Part shown: positions 35,661-44,960 of the stretch, in pieces | Layout of the letters: the number at the start of each line of letters is the position of its first letter | How positions within the stretch are numbered: the first letter of the stretch is position 1 | Assembly (NCBI RefSeq): GCF_000455485.1 | Contig: NZ_CBQR020000061.1 | Span: forward strand, 1 to 64,000 | DNA: 64,000 bases | Source of the DNA: Gorillibacterium massiliense | GTDB taxonomy: Bacteria > Bacillota > Bacilli > Paenibacillales > NBRC-103111 | Direction: 5' to 3' | Translations under genes and position numbers: made by a program | Notes under the pieces: generated by a model | What the model was told of the DNA's origin: nothing | The model's input: only the letters and a program-made list of their open reading frames with translations | The model's database searches: none

Positions 35661-36539
35661 GTGTTTAACATGAGTTATAAGAGCCAGAAAACGTTGATTC
35701 TGGTTTCCTTTTTGTTCATTCCGTTGGTTCTATTGTTCACCTTTACGTATTATCCGGCTGCTAACCTGTTTTATTACAGTATGTTGAGGTGGGACGGACT
35801 TACGAATAAGGAGTTTATTGGATTCCAGAATTACAAAGAAATTTTTACCAATCCGGATTATTTCGCTGTACTTAAGAACAATCTGTATTACTTTATTGGA
35901 GGTGTGGTCCAAACTGGTCTAGCCCTGTATTTCGCGGTTGTCCTGAACGGGAAGATTAGAGGAAGGAACGGATTCCGCGTTATTCTGTTTTTGCCCTACA
36001 TCATGCATAGTGTAGCGATCGTGTTCATGTTCCAGGCTTTGTTTAATAATCAGTACGGTACGTTAAATGCATTTCTGCATGCCATCGGCCTCGATTTCTT
36101 GCAACAGAATTGGTTGGGGGACCGGCCAACGGTTAACTATGCACTGGCGTTTATTTCTCTTTGGAAGTATATGGGGCTCAGTTTGGTTATCTTCATGGGC
36201 GCACTTCAATCCATTCCGCAGGATGTCTATGAGGCTGCCAGGATCGATGGTGCATCCGCCAGTCAACAATTCTGGAGTATTACCCTGCCGAGTATTCGCA
36301 AGGTTGTGGAACTCCTCTTATTACTTACGATATCCGGAGCGTTGTCAGCGTTTGAAATTCCGTTTATCATGACGGGCGGCGCGAATGGAACGGAAACGTT
36401 TATCACGAAGACGATAGCTGTTGCCTTTAGTTTCAATCAAATTGGTTTGGGTTCCGCTCTGGCCGTCGTCATGTTGCTTATCGTTCTGCTCTTCATTGGA
36501 CTGCAAAAAATCATTTTGAGAGGAGACGATGACCAGTGA
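35661..36539 (+). CDS. Sugar ABC transporter permease, MalF-like
   Basis: A 292-residue membrane protein with about six helices and the EAA loop EAARIDGASASQQFWSITLP. It heads a permease-permease-binding-protein set controlled by the two-component pair upstream. GTG at 35661 follows a G-rich ribosome site (GGGGGGG) at about 11 bases. It ends in a four-base overlap (GTGA) with the next permease gene. No ATPase gene is present, so an unlinked MsmX-like ATPase is presumed. Confidence 0.92.
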   Translation: MFNMSYKSQKTLILVSFLFIPLVLLFTFTYYPAANLFYYSMLRWDGLTNKEFIGFQNYKEIFTNPDYFAVLKNNLYYFIGGVVQTGLALYFAVVLNGKIRGRNGFRVILFLPYIMHSVAIVFMFQALFNNQYGTLNAFLHAIGLDFLQQNWLGDRPTVNYALAFISLWKYMGLSLVIFMGALQSIPQDVYEAARIDGASASQQFWSITLPSIRKVVELLLLLTISGALSAFEIPFIMTGGANGTETFITKTIAVAFSFNQIGLGSALAVVMLLIVLLFIGLQKIILRGDDDQ

Positions 36540-37366
36540 GAGAAGAATCCAGAGTAGTAACTTTTCTAAAGTATGTTTCATTGTTGATAGCTGCTTTCGT
36601 TGTACTCTTCCCACCTTATACGGTACTCATTGCTTCCTTGAAAAGCAAAGAGGAGTACCTGGCGAGCAGATTTGCCTTTCCGTCCAACATATTTAACATG
36701 GACAATTTTCATTACTTATTTTCAAAGACGAAGCTTCTCACGACGGCATATCCAAACACCCTCTATATTATTGTTCTATCGGTTATCGGAAACATTATTC
36801 TCGGCACAATGGTCGCTTACGCATTAGGCCGATTTGATTTCAAACTGAAGAAATTTATCTTGGGCGCTTTTATGCTGGCTGCTGTCATCCCTCTCGTCAC
36901 GACGCAAGTCGCCACATTCCGTGTGATGAAGATGCTCCACTTGTACAATACCATTAACGCTCCAGTAGTACTCTATCTAGGCGCCGACGTGGTATCCATT
37001 ATGATCTATCTGCAATTCATTAAGAATATTCCCTATGCCCTGGATGAAAGCGCGATGCTTGAAGGGACTTCACTGTTCCGGATTTACTGGAATATCATAT
37101 TTCCTTTGCTCATGCCTGCAACGGTTACAGTCGCTATTATGCGGATCATATACGTCTATAATGATTTCTACATTCCATTTCTGTATATGCCCAAGCAAAA
37201 ACTGCAGGTCGTTTCGACAGCCATCTTCCAGTTCGTGGGGCCGAATGCGGCTAGTTGGAACTTGATATCCGCGATGATCGTGTTCATTTTCATTCCGATC
37301 ATTATCCTGTTCCTGTTTCTGCAAAAATATATTTACGCAGGTGTCGCCAACGGCGCTGTGAAATAG
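36536..37366 (+). CDS. Carbohydrate ABC transporter permease, MalG-like
   Basis: A 276-residue permease with six helices. The EAA-type loop is altered to ESAMLEGTSLFRIYWNIIFP. GTG at 36536 overlaps the previous stop codon and has GAGGAGA upstream. The pair of permeases forms the channel for the lipoprotein encoded next. The C-terminus (YIYAGVANGAVK) is the common ending of sugar permeases of this family. Confidence 0.92.
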   Translation: MREESRVVTFLKYVSLLIAAFVVLFPPYTVLIASLKSKEEYLASRFAFPSNIFNMDNFHYLFSKTKLLTTAYPNTLYIIVLSVIGNIILGTMVAYALGRFDFKLKKFILGAFMLAAVIPLVTTQVATFRVMKMLHLYNTINAPVVLYLGADVVSIMIYLQFIKNIPYALDESAMLEGTSLFRIYWNIIFPLLMPATVTVAIMRIIYVYNDFYIPFLYMPKQKLQVVSTAIFQFVGPNAASWNLISAMIVFIFIPIIILFLFLQKYIYAGVANGAVK

Positions 37367-37378
37367 GAGAACGATAGA

Positions 37379-37400
37379 CAGCCGACTGTGAGGCCGGCTG
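37379..37400 (+). other. Intercistronic hairpin
   Basis: CAGCCG and CGGCTG enclose a ten-base loop shortly after the permease stop. There is no T run, so it is more likely an mRNA processing or stability element than a terminator. Confidence 0.45.
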
Positions 37401-37463
37401 GTCACGGAAAAAGTTATCAAAAAAGTTAGCATAAAAAAATGCAATAAAACAAAAACAAGGACA

Positions 37464-37493
37464 ATGACTTCCGGAATAATGGCAATATATAAT
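37464..37493 (+). promoter_or_regulatory. Possible internal promoter for the binding-protein gene
   Basis: ATGACT (37464-37469) and TATAAT (37488-37493) are 18 bases apart in the 181-base gap before the binding-protein gene. A separate promoter would explain the high level usually needed for binding proteins. Confidence 0.45.
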
Positions 37494-37500
37494 CGACATG

Positions 37501-37524
37501 TAAGCGGTAACAAGTAACCGCTTA
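37501..37524 (+). other. Inverted repeat in leader of the binding-protein gene
   Basis: TAAGCGGT and ACCGCTTA flank AACAAGTA. It lies eight bases after the possible -10 box and shortly before the ribosome site, so it may be an operator or a 5-prime stabilising stem. Confidence 0.45.
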
Positions 37525-37547
37525 ACATGAAAATTGGGGGATCAGAA

Positions 37548-38900
37548 ATGAACAAAGCGAAGTTTCTGAGCATGTCCATGGCAGTTGTTTTGTGTGGTAC
37601 AGCATTGACCGCTTGCGGAAGTTCGAACAGTGACAAAGAAGCGAGCAGCTCGCCAAGCGAGACAAAATCCGGAACATCGGCTTCCGCTGCGCCATCGGCT
37701 TCCACTGCACCATCCGCAGATGCAAATGCTAACGTTAAAGGCAAAATTACGTTCATTACAAACCGTACTGACCTTGTAAACGACGGAACGTTTGAAAAGT
37801 ACAAAAAAGCGTTCATACAAAAGTATCCGAACGTAACAGACGTGGAATTCGAAGGCATCACCAACTACGAGTCCGACATCCGTGTTCGTTTAAATGCTGG
37901 TGAAGTCGGCGACGTCGTGCTGATTCCGGGCAACATCGCCAATGCAGATATGGGGAATTTCTTCGAGCCTGTCAACGACCTTGCTGACAGTCTGGGTGAT
38001 ATCTACTTCCATGATTTCAAAGCCAACGAAGGCAAAGTTTACGGAATTGTCGCTGGTGTTAACACGGAAGGTCTCGTCTATAACAAAACCGCATTTGCGA
38101 AAGCAGGCATTGCCGCTCCTCCGAAAACTCTTGACGAATTATATGCGGACTGCGAGAAATTGAAAGCAGTTGGCATTACGCCGATGTATATCAACATGGG
38201 CGCTCAATGGCCGATGAAGCAATGGGGTGAAGTCCTCGTTCCGTTTATGAGCGGCAATGCCAAATACTTGGATACGATGCTGGAAACGGATGAGCCATTC
38301 AAAGTTGACAATGAATTCGGTAAAGGGTTCTCCATCGTAAGAACTTTGATTCAAAAAGGATACGTAGAGAAGGACCTTAACACCAACGTTTGGGAAGCCT
38401 CTAAGCCGGATGTGGCAACCGGTAAAGCCGGTATGTACTTCCTCGGAAACTGGGTTATCAACCAGTTGATCGGAGCTGGCGGCAAATCGGAAGATATCGG
38501 TTTCTCGCCATTCCCTTATGACAACAGCGGGAAACTGAATGCTCCCCTCAATCCTGACTGGTTCTATGCGATCAGCAAGAACAGCAAAAACAAAGACACA
38601 GCTAAGGCATGGATCAAGTTCTTGGTAGAAGACGCCGGGTATGTGGAATCTTCCGGTTTTATTCCTCCGCAAAAATCGAAAAAGTCCGACCTGCCGCAAA
38701 TTTCCGAATTTATGGCTGCCGGAGCTAATATGATCGAAAGTGTTCCAACCTCCAGCAAATGGAATGAAGTCGGCAACCTTGCGCAAATCGATTTCTACGG
38801 AGGAAAATACATTCAAACGGTCGCCGTTGCCAAAGATTTAAAAGGCGAGCTGGACAAGTTGAATGCCAAATGGAAGAAGGCAAGAGCTAGCGCGAAGTAA
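37548..38900 (+). CDS. Sugar-binding lipoprotein of ABC importer
   Basis: A 450-residue substrate-binding protein. The signal peptide ends in lipobox LTAC (Cys about 23), then a Ser/Ala/Pro-rich linker of about 40 residues. The mature part begins VKGKITFITNRTDLVNDGTFEKYKKAFIQKYPNVTDVEF, the standard first strand and helix of family 1 sugar-binding proteins. ATG at 37548 has GGGGG upstream. It completes the importer controlled by YesM/YesN-like regulators. The sugar is unknown. Confidence 0.92.
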   Translation: MNKAKFLSMSMAVVLCGTALTACGSSNSDKEASSSPSETKSGTSASAAPSASTAPSADANANVKGKITFITNRTDLVNDGTFEKYKKAFIQKYPNVTDVEFEGITNYESDIRVRLNAGEVGDVVLIPGNIANADMGNFFEPVNDLADSLGDIYFHDFKANEGKVYGIVAGVNTEGLVYNKTAFAKAGIAAPPKTLDELYADCEKLKAVGITPMYINMGAQWPMKQWGEVLVPFMSGNAKYLDTMLETDEPFKVDNEFGKGFSIVRTLIQKGYVEKDLNTNVWEASKPDVATGKAGMYFLGNWVINQLIGAGGKSEDIGFSPFPYDNSGKLNAPLNPDWFYAISKNSKNKDTAKAWIKFLVEDAGYVESSGFIPPQKSKKSDLPQISEFMAAGANMIESVPTSSKWNEVGNLAQIDFYGGKYIQTVAVAKDLKGELDKLNAKWKKARASAK

Positions 38901-38932
38901 TAAACGGAATATGGCTTCCTGTTAAAATAGAG

Positions 38933-38993
38933 GAAGAAGATTACCCATTGCTCTGCCTGCCAGGCGAGGATCGTGGTAATCTTCTTCTTTTTT
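38933..38993 (+). terminator. Terminator of the sugar importer operon
   Basis: A 13-bp stem (GAAGAAGATTACC against GGTAATCTTCTTC) with a long loop and a T run closes the operon. Confidence 0.85.
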
Positions 38994-38998
38994 GCGCT

Positions 38999-39430
38999 TT
39001 AACTTCTCGTTCTAACGGCTAAGGCACTGAAGGATATCGGTCCGACAATGTCGGCTCTCGTACCAGCCATTCGGTTTTCGGCTGTGACGGTGTAAATATG
39101 GGCGCCCGGTCGTACATTTCGGTCTTCCGCCTGGAATGTAACGGCATAGTTTTGTTCGGAACCGGTGGATTCGATGCCTTGCAGCGTGTTGAAAATCTGC
39201 ACTCCGTCACGGAAGACTCTGAAGAGGATTTGGGCAATACCCGTAACCCCCCGCACACCCACGGTTGCCACCAAATCAACCCGGTTCGGTCGAGAATTCA
39301 CTACAGGAATTCGTATCACGACGGTTGCCAGGACCGTTCTTGCTGGTGAACGCCGGATCGTAACCGAATTCGCCAGGTTGAATCTGCTGCGCGGCTGGAC
39401 GGCAGCTTTATCGAGAATGCGTACTATCAA
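38999..39430 (-). CDS. Small beta-rich protein of unknown function
   Basis: I do not recognise a named family. The 143-residue product has no signal peptide and no membrane helix; it alternates strand-forming stretches (VLATVVIRIPVVN, RVDLVATVGVRG, GIAQILFRVFRDG, AHIYTVTAEN) and ends in a beta-rich tail, resembling small jelly-roll or Ig-like proteins found in Paenibacillus spore or surface layers. TTG at 39430 follows AAGGAGG by about nine bases. A longer ATG-start frame has no ribosome site. It is convergent to the sugar importer and divergent from the YhgE gene. Confidence 0.65.
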   Translation of the reverse strand: MIVRILDKAAVQPRSRFNLANSVTIRRSPARTVLATVVIRIPVVNSRPNRVDLVATVGVRGVTGIAQILFRVFRDGVQIFNTLQGIESTGSEQNYAVTFQAEDRNVRPGAHIYTVTAENRMAGTRADIVGPISFSALAVRTRS

Positions 39431-39623
39431 TTGATCAATCCCTCCTTCTGGTAGTTTAAGATATGCCAATAAATAGAGAATGTTTGGATAATCAACTAAT
39501 GGACTTGATTTGAGTCATATGACCTTCATACATAAAACCCTGGTCGTCTGGAAACACTTAGCAAAGCTTTTCGGCATTCCCATTCTTATCATTCGGGCGA
39601 GAGACGACCCAGAGGAGAATCGC

Positions 39624-41804
39624 ATGAAGCTTTTTCAAGTGTTTACAGGTGAAATCCGTCAATTTGTAAAAAAGCCGATACTCATCGTTACCTTTGTCGC
39701 GGTTGCGTGCATTCCTCTTCTGTACAGCGGGTTTCTTATTCGCGGAAACTGGAATCCATACGGCAATTTACAAAATCTTCCTATTGCAGTGGTCAATTTG
39801 GATGAGGGAGCGGATATCGCAGGGGTAAGCCGCAATGTGGGGGATGAGTTTTTGGCGGAGCTAAGGAAGAACGATACTTTTGCCTGGGATTTCGTCAGCG
39901 CAGATGAGGCGGCGCAAGGGATGAGGAGCAACCATTATTATTCGACCATTACGATACCGCCGGATTTTTCTCAGCATGCGGCTTCGTTAACAGGAAATAC
40001 ACCGCAGCAGGCGGAGCTTATTTTCGAATCAAACAGCTATTATAACTTGATTGCCGGACAAATCAGCGAAAACGCTACGAAGGAGCTGCGGACGAAGCTG
40101 TCCGAAAGCTTGACCGAATCGTATTCCCGCAGCATTTTGGCCCGCTTTGAGACGGTGGCTGCAGGGTTTGGCGATGCGGCGAAGGGATCGGCGGATCTGC
40201 ATGCGGGCACTGAGTCGTTGAATGCCGGGATTATTAAATTGAAAACCGGCACGGAGGGGTTGGCGGCCGGAACGCAGAAATTAAGCGCAAGCGTGGGGGC
40301 CTTGTACACCGGAGCGGACAAGGTGCAGGCAGGCTCCTCTGAGCTAAGCAAGGGCGCGGCCGATCTAGCCAAAGGAGCCGCGGACTTGCAAAGCGCGGCG
40401 GTGAAGCTGCAGGATGGCGCGAGTCAAGCGACAGCGGGAACGGCGTCGCTGCAAACGGGAATGCAGACGTCAAAAGCGGGAGCGGACAAGCTGGCGGCAG
40501 GCGCCAAATCGGCTGCGACCGGAAGCGATCAGTTGACGTCCGGCCTATCTTCCTCGGCAGCGGCAAGCAAACAATTAGCCGCCGGCGCGGATCAAGTGGC
40601 GGCGGGCTTGGAGCAGTTGGCGGCTGCGCAGCCGGATCTGGCCAAGGATGCGACGGTGCAGAAGCTGCTTGCCGCGAGCAAATCGGTGGCGCAGGGCGCT
40701 AAGGATTTGCAGACGGGACAAGCTAAGCTTCTGGCAGGCAGCCAAAACGTGACCAAAGGGTTGGGCACTTTGGCGACAGGCGCGGAGCAGCTCAGCGCCG
40801 GGCAGCAGAAGCTGCTTGCGGGAGCGACGGACTTGCAGAAAGGACAAACGCAGCTGCTGGACGGGTTGAAAACCTACAACTCAAAATTCCCTGCGCTTGT
40901 AACGGGCAGCCGCAAACTGGAGACGGGGGCGGCTCAAATCAACACGGGGGCGGGGCAGTTGGCAAGCGGCGTCGGACAGTTCGCCACCGGCTTGAACGAC
41001 GCCGCTACAGGGGCGAAACAGTTGGATTCTGGAGCCGCTGAGCTGGTCACCGGGGCGGGCCAGTTGGCTAACGGTTCCGGACAACTAGCGGATAAATTGA
41101 ACGATGCGGCGTCGAAAACGGCGGCCGTCAAAGCGGATGACAGCATCATTCAGATGCTGGCCAATCCCGTGAAAATCAGCGAAAACGACGACCGGAAGGT
41201 GAAGTATTATGGAGTCGGGATTGCGCCTTATTTTATCTCGATGGCTTTGTTTGCGGGGGCTTTGGTCTTCACGACGGTATACGCCGCCCGCAGCACTACC
41301 CAAGCGGGAGCGAACACACTCAGCTTGATGGTCGGCAAGCTGCTCGTCTTCGGCGTGATGAGCGTGATTCAATCCCTTGTCATCTGCACCGTACTGCTTT
41401 TGTTCCTGGGCTTTGAAGTGGTGTCCGTGCCCCGGTTCTACCTGTTCACCGTTCTGACGGGACTTACGTTTATGATGTTGATTCAAATGCTGGTAACCTG
41501 GCTGGATTTGCCGGGACGCTTCGTTGTGTTGATTTTGATGATCCTGCAGTTGGCTTCCAGCGCCGGGACGTTCCCACTCGAACTGCTGCCGGGTTGGGCA
41601 AAAGCGATTCATCCCTGGCTGCCCATGACCTATAGCATAATAGGCTTCCGCGACGTGATCTCTAGCGGCGATTTCACAGCTATGTGGCATCAGGCGGGAT
41701 ACCTTTGCATCTATTTGGTCTTTTCCGTTGCGTTAACTTGCGGGTTCTTCTTGTACCGCATGAAATATTCAGGCAAAGAAAGGGTTTTCCCGGAAACCAT
41801 TTAG
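39624..41804 (+). CDS. YhgE/Pip domain membrane protein with long heptad region
   Basis: A 726-residue protein: one N-terminal helix (about residues 18-38), an extracytoplasmic part starting LPIAVVNLDEGADIAG, a central region of about 270 residues made of near-perfect seven-residue repeats (GxxxLxx with Ala/Gly/Leu/Lys), and five to six C-terminal helices of ABC-2 type. This is the YhgE/Pip architecture, related to phage-infection protein of Lactococcus and to type VII secretion-associated EsaA-like proteins. ATG at 39624 has GAGGAG upstream; an earlier frame of 38 codons lacks one. The gene is monocistronic with a terminator. Confidence 0.88.
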   Translation: MKLFQVFTGEIRQFVKKPILIVTFVAVACIPLLYSGFLIRGNWNPYGNLQNLPIAVVNLDEGADIAGVSRNVGDEFLAELRKNDTFAWDFVSADEAAQGMRSNHYYSTITIPPDFSQHAASLTGNTPQQAELIFESNSYYNLIAGQISENATKELRTKLSESLTESYSRSILARFETVAAGFGDAAKGSADLHAGTESLNAGIIKLKTGTEGLAAGTQKLSASVGALYTGADKVQAGSSELSKGAADLAKGAADLQSAAVKLQDGASQATAGTASLQTGMQTSKAGADKLAAGAKSAATGSDQLTSGLSSSAAASKQLAAGADQVAAGLEQLAAAQPDLAKDATVQKLLAASKSVAQGAKDLQTGQAKLLAGSQNVTKGLGTLATGAEQLSAGQQKLLAGATDLQKGQTQLLDGLKTYNSKFPALVTGSRKLETGAAQINTGAGQLASGVGQFATGLNDAATGAKQLDSGAAELVTGAGQLANGSGQLADKLNDAASKTAAVKADDSIIQMLANPVKISENDDRKVKYYGVGIAPYFISMALFAGALVFTTVYAARSTTQAGANTLSLMVGKLLVFGVMSVIQSLVICTVLLLFLGFEVVSVPRFYLFTVLTGLTFMMLIQMLVTWLDLPGRFVVLILMILQLASSAGTFPLELLPGWAKAIHPWLPMTYSIIGFRDVISSGDFTAMWHQAGYLCIYLVFSVALTCGFFLYRMKYSGKERVFPETI
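40204..41110 (+). repeat. Coding heptad repeats in the YhgE/Pip gene
   Basis: The central part of the gene encodes about 40 consecutive heptads, most of the form G-x-x-x-L-x-x, such as GTESLNA, GADKLAA and GAKQLDS. The DNA is correspondingly repetitive and GC-rich, with many GGCGGC/GGAGCG words. The region predicts a long helical rod outside the membrane. Confidence 0.85.
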
Positions 41805-41829
41805 AAGGCTCGCCTATACGTATCCAGTC

Positions 41830-41863
41830 GCCCCCCGCATTCGGGAAGAAACGGGGGCTTTTT
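41830..41863 (+). terminator. Terminator of the YhgE/Pip gene
   Basis: GCCCCCG and CGGGGGC form a stem with a loop of about 12 bases, followed by TTTTT. Confidence 0.8.
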
Positions 41864-42029
41864 GCCGTGAATCCGGTGACGGGAAAGCTTTCATTCTTTC
41901 AATCCGCTATAATAGAAGCATCAGAGAGCTTGAGACGAAGGAAACGGAACATATTTTCCAAGTAACCGTAAGTGCGAATCGTGATCAAGCTGCCCGCGTT
42001 TATCCACGTTATCGAATGGTGGGATTCTC

Positions 42030-42488
42030 TTGAAAGCAAGAGCTATTTTTCTATCGGCATTTGCACTCTTGGGCGTCGGAGTTTTAGGGCTGGTCGGTTA
42101 TCACCGGTACTTTTACACATTTGAACCGATTAATCCCGCGAATGTCGTGACGGGTCCGATCATTTCACCGGACGGGAAGTACTCGGCCACCGCCTTTTAT
42201 AAACCGTACGGCGGCGCGGCCGGCGGGGTTACCTACTATGTCCAGATCGAAGAGATGAAGACAGGTGGGAAAAAGACGATCTATGCAAGCGAGCATAAAT
42301 ATTTATTTACGTTAAAATGGACAGGGCCGGATATCTTGGCCATCACGAATAAGAGTCCCGAATATCATGTAGACCGGAGCGCGGAGCTGCATGTGGAAAC
42401 GGAGATCTACGAAGAGAGCGGGGCGGCCTGCCGAAGCTTTCTTCTTAAAGGTACATACGAAAAATGCTACTCGATGCATGGCTTGTGA
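42030..42488 (+). CDS. DUF5412-like small exported or membrane-anchored protein
   Basis: A 152-residue protein with an N-terminal helix ([18 protein letters not shown]) and a small beta domain: [31 protein letters not shown] and [17 protein letters not shown] resemble DUF5412 proteins (unknown function). TTG at 42030 has GGTGGG upstream. It precedes the GH3 gene by 32 bases, so the two may share a transcript, but there is no functional link by sequence. The 225 bases before it hold the preceding terminator and no gene. Confidence 0.7.
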   Translation: MKARAIFLSAFALLGVGVLGLVGYHRYFYTFEPINPANVVTGPIISPDGKYSATAFYKPYGGAAGGVTYYVQIEEMKTGGKKTIYASEHKYLFTLKWTGPDILAITNKSPEYHVDRSAELHVETEIYEESGAACRSFLLKGTYEKCYSMHGL

Positions 42489-42520
42489 TTCTAATACTTG
42501 ATAAAGGTGAGGTGCCCTTT

Positions 42521-44794
42521 ATGCGGGAGAAAATCAAGGAAATCCTTTCGCAAATGACGTTGGAGGAAAAGGCGGGTCTGTGTTCGGGAGCGGATTTTTG
42601 GAGTACCAAAGGGATCGACCGGCTTGGGGTGCCTTCCGTTATGATGACCGACGGTCCACATGGGCTGCGGAAGCAGAGAGAAGGCGCCGACCATTTGGGG
42701 CTGCACGACAGCGTACCGGCCACTTGTTTTCCTTCGGCGGCGGGCTTGGCGTCATCTTGGAACCGGGACCTGATATGGAGAGTAGGCGAAGCCCTCGGCG
42801 AGGAATGCCAAGCGGAGAATGTCGCCGTTTTGCTCGGACCCGGCGCGAACATCAAGCGTTCGCCTTTGTGTGGGCGAAATTTTGAGTATTTTTCTGAAGA
42901 TCCGTATCTGTCTTCGGAGATGGCCGCTCATCACATTAAAGGCGTTCAGAGCAAAGGGGTCGGCACCTCGCTCAAGCACTTTGCCGCCAATAACCAGGAG
43001 CATAGGCGGATGAGCGTCGATGCCATCGTCGATGAGCGTACCTTGCGGGAAATCTATCTGGCCAGTTTCGAGGGGGCCGTAAAGCAGGGGCAGCCATGGA
43101 GTGTCATGAGTTCGTACAACCGGATCAACGGAACCTATGCATCGGAAAATGACTGGCTGCTGAACAAGGTGCTTCGTGACGAGTGGGGCTTTGAGGGCTT
43201 TGTCGTGTCCGACTGGGGAGCGGTTAACGAACGGGTAGACGCGCTCCGCGCCGGGCTGGAGTTGGAGATGCCGGCCAGCGCGGGGATCGGTGACGCTAAA
43301 ATCGTAGCGGCGGTGAAAAGCGGCGAACTGGCGGAAGAGGTGCTGGACCGGGCGGTGGAGCGGATGCTCATGTTCGCGCTTCAAGCAGAGGAGAAGAACC
43401 AGAAGGGTCCGAAGGCGGATCTTGCCGCTCATCATCGGCTGGCACGGGAAGCGGCACGGGAGAGCATGGTGCTGCTGCGCAACCAAAACGCGATCTTGCC
43501 CCTTGCCAAACAAGGGACTGTTGCCGTCCTCGGCGAGTTTGCGAAAAAACCGCGTTATCAGGGAGGCGGAAGCTCCCATGTAAACCCGACGCAACTCGAT
43601 GAGGCGCTGGCGGAGATGAGCAAGACGGCGGCGGGTGTCCATTTCCTATATGCGCCGGGTTATGAGCTGGACCGAGATGAAACCAACGACGCATTGATTA
43701 GAGAAGCCTGCGAGTTGGCGACTAGAGCCGATGTGGTGGTGCTGTTCGCGGGATTGCCGGATCGATATGAGTCGGAGGGCTACGACCGCACCCATTTGGC
43801 GATTCCCGCAAGCCAGCAGGCATTGATTGAAGCCGTCTCCGCCGTGCAAAACCGCCTGATCGTGGTTTTGAGCAACGGTGCGCCTGTCGAAATGCCGTGG
43901 CTCGACAAAACCCAGGCGGTGCTGGAAGGCTACTTGGGCGGGCAAGCGTTCGGCGGTGCGGTGGCGGATCTGCTTTTTGGCGATGCAAATCCCAGCGGCA
44001 AGCTGGCGGAGACGTTCCCGGCGAAGCTCAGCGATACACCGGCTTATTTGAATTTCCCCGGGGAAGGGGACAAGGTGGAGTATCGGGAGGGTCTTTTCGT
44101 CGGGTACCGCCATTACGATGCCACGGAGCGGGAACCGCTGTTTCCTTTCGGTTTTGGACTTAGCTATACCTGGTTCGCGTACAGCCATCTTGCCACAGAT
44201 AAAACAAGTTTGACGGACCGCGATACGGCCCGGGTCAGCTTACAGGTGCAGAACATGGGAACCCGTGCCGGTCAGGAGATCGTCCAGCTGTATGTCCGCG
44301 CCATGAACAGCAGCGTCATTCGCCCGCAAAAAGAGCTGAAGGGCTTCCAGAAGATTCATTTGGAGCCTGGCGAGACCAAGACAGTGACCTTCACGCTGGA
44401 TAAACGTGCCTTCGCCTATTATGACGTCGACCTGCACGATTGGTTTGTAGAAAGCGGAAACTACGAAGTTTTGCTGGGACGCTCCTCCCGGGACATCGAG
44501 CTGGGAACGGTGCTGGAGGTTCAGGGCACGCGCAGGAAAACGATTGTTTTTCACCGCAATTCAACGGTTGGCGACCTGCTGGAAAACGCGCGTACAGCCG
44601 GAAAAGTAAAGGAATACATGGATGCATTCGGCCTCGGCGATGTGCTCGGTGACAATCCTGAGATGATGTTAGCCATGATGAAGTACATGCCGCTTCGAGC
44701 GATGATCGGCTTCGGGCAGGGCAAGTACACGGAAGAGATGTTAGTTCGGGATTTGCAGCAGTTGAACGAGCTGGCTAATGCGGAAGGCGAATAG
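42521..44794 (+). CDS. GH3 family beta-glucosidase-like enzyme
   Basis: A 757-residue glycoside hydrolase 3. The nucleophile Asp is about 231 ([10 protein letters not shown]); other landmarks are [36 protein letters not shown], and [19 protein letters not shown]. The second alpha/beta domain (residues about 330-560) and a C-terminal fibronectin III-like domain ([29 protein letters not shown]) complete the common three-domain form. There is no signal peptide, so it acts on imported oligosaccharides. ATG at 42521 has AAAGGTGAGG upstream. Specificity for beta-glucosides or beta-xylosides is open. Confidence 0.92.
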   Translation: MREKIKEILSQMTLEEKAGLCSGADFWSTKGIDRLGVPSVMMTDGPHGLRKQREGADHLGLHDSVPATCFPSAAGLASSWNRDLIWRVGEALGEECQAENVAVLLGPGANIKRSPLCGRNFEYFSEDPYLSSEMAAHHIKGVQSKGVGTSLKHFAANNQEHRRMSVDAIVDERTLREIYLASFEGAVKQGQPWSVMSSYNRINGTYASENDWLLNKVLRDEWGFEGFVVSDWGAVNERVDALRAGLELEMPASAGIGDAKIVAAVKSGELAEEVLDRAVERMLMFALQAEEKNQKGPKADLAAHHRLAREAARESMVLLRNQNAILPLAKQGTVAVLGEFAKKPRYQGGGSSHVNPTQLDEALAEMSKTAAGVHFLYAPGYELDRDETNDALIREACELATRADVVVLFAGLPDRYESEGYDRTHLAIPASQQALIEAVSAVQNRLIVVLSNGAPVEMPWLDKTQAVLEGYLGGQAFGGAVADLLFGDANPSGKLAETFPAKLSDTPAYLNFPGEGDKVEYREGLFVGYRHYDATEREPLFPFGFGLSYTWFAYSHLATDKTSLTDRDTARVSLQVQNMGTRAGQEIVQLYVRAMNSSVIRPQKELKGFQKIHLEPGETKTVTFTLDKRAFAYYDVDLHDWFVESGNYEVLLGRSSRDIELGTVLEVQGTRRKTIVFHRNSTVGDLLENARTAGKVKEYMDAFGLGDVLGDNPEMMLAMMKYMPLRAMIGFGQGKYTEEMLVRDLQQLNELANAEGE

Positions 44795-44813
44795 GCAGGG
44801 GTGCAACCAAACC

Positions 44814-44850
44814 AAGGGGATGGAGCTGGACGACGGCTTCATCCCTTTTT
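44814..44850 (+). terminator. Terminator after the GH3 gene
   Basis: AAGGGGATG and CATCCCTTTT form the stem, ending in T residues, 20 bases after the stop codon. Confidence 0.75.
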
Positions 44851-44868
44851 ACGGCTATCAATCCCTCA

Positions 44869-44897
44869 TTGACAATGAGAATGAGAATTGTTATCAT
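44869..44897 (+). promoter_or_regulatory. Promoter of the siderophore importer with Fur box
   Basis: TTGACA (44869-44874) and TATCAT (44892-44897) are 17 bases apart. Between and over the -10 lies TGAGAAT-T-GTTATCA (44882-44896), a close match to the 7-1-7 Fur box TGATAAT-N-ATTATCA. Fur with iron would shut the promoter. Confidence 0.85.
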
Positions 44898-44960
44898 TTG
44901 AAAGTCAAAAAGATCAGCATTACATACTAGATCAGATCATTCTAATAGGAGGCTTTTTAC

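Noticed and set aside
39510-39623. N-terminal extension of the YhgE/Pip protein
   Set aside because: The first 38 codons lack a ribosome site; GAGGAG supports ATG at 39624.
42464-42520. Upstream extension of the GH3 enzyme
   Set aside because: In-frame codons overlap the DUF5412-like gene and have no ribosome site, while ATG at 42521 does.
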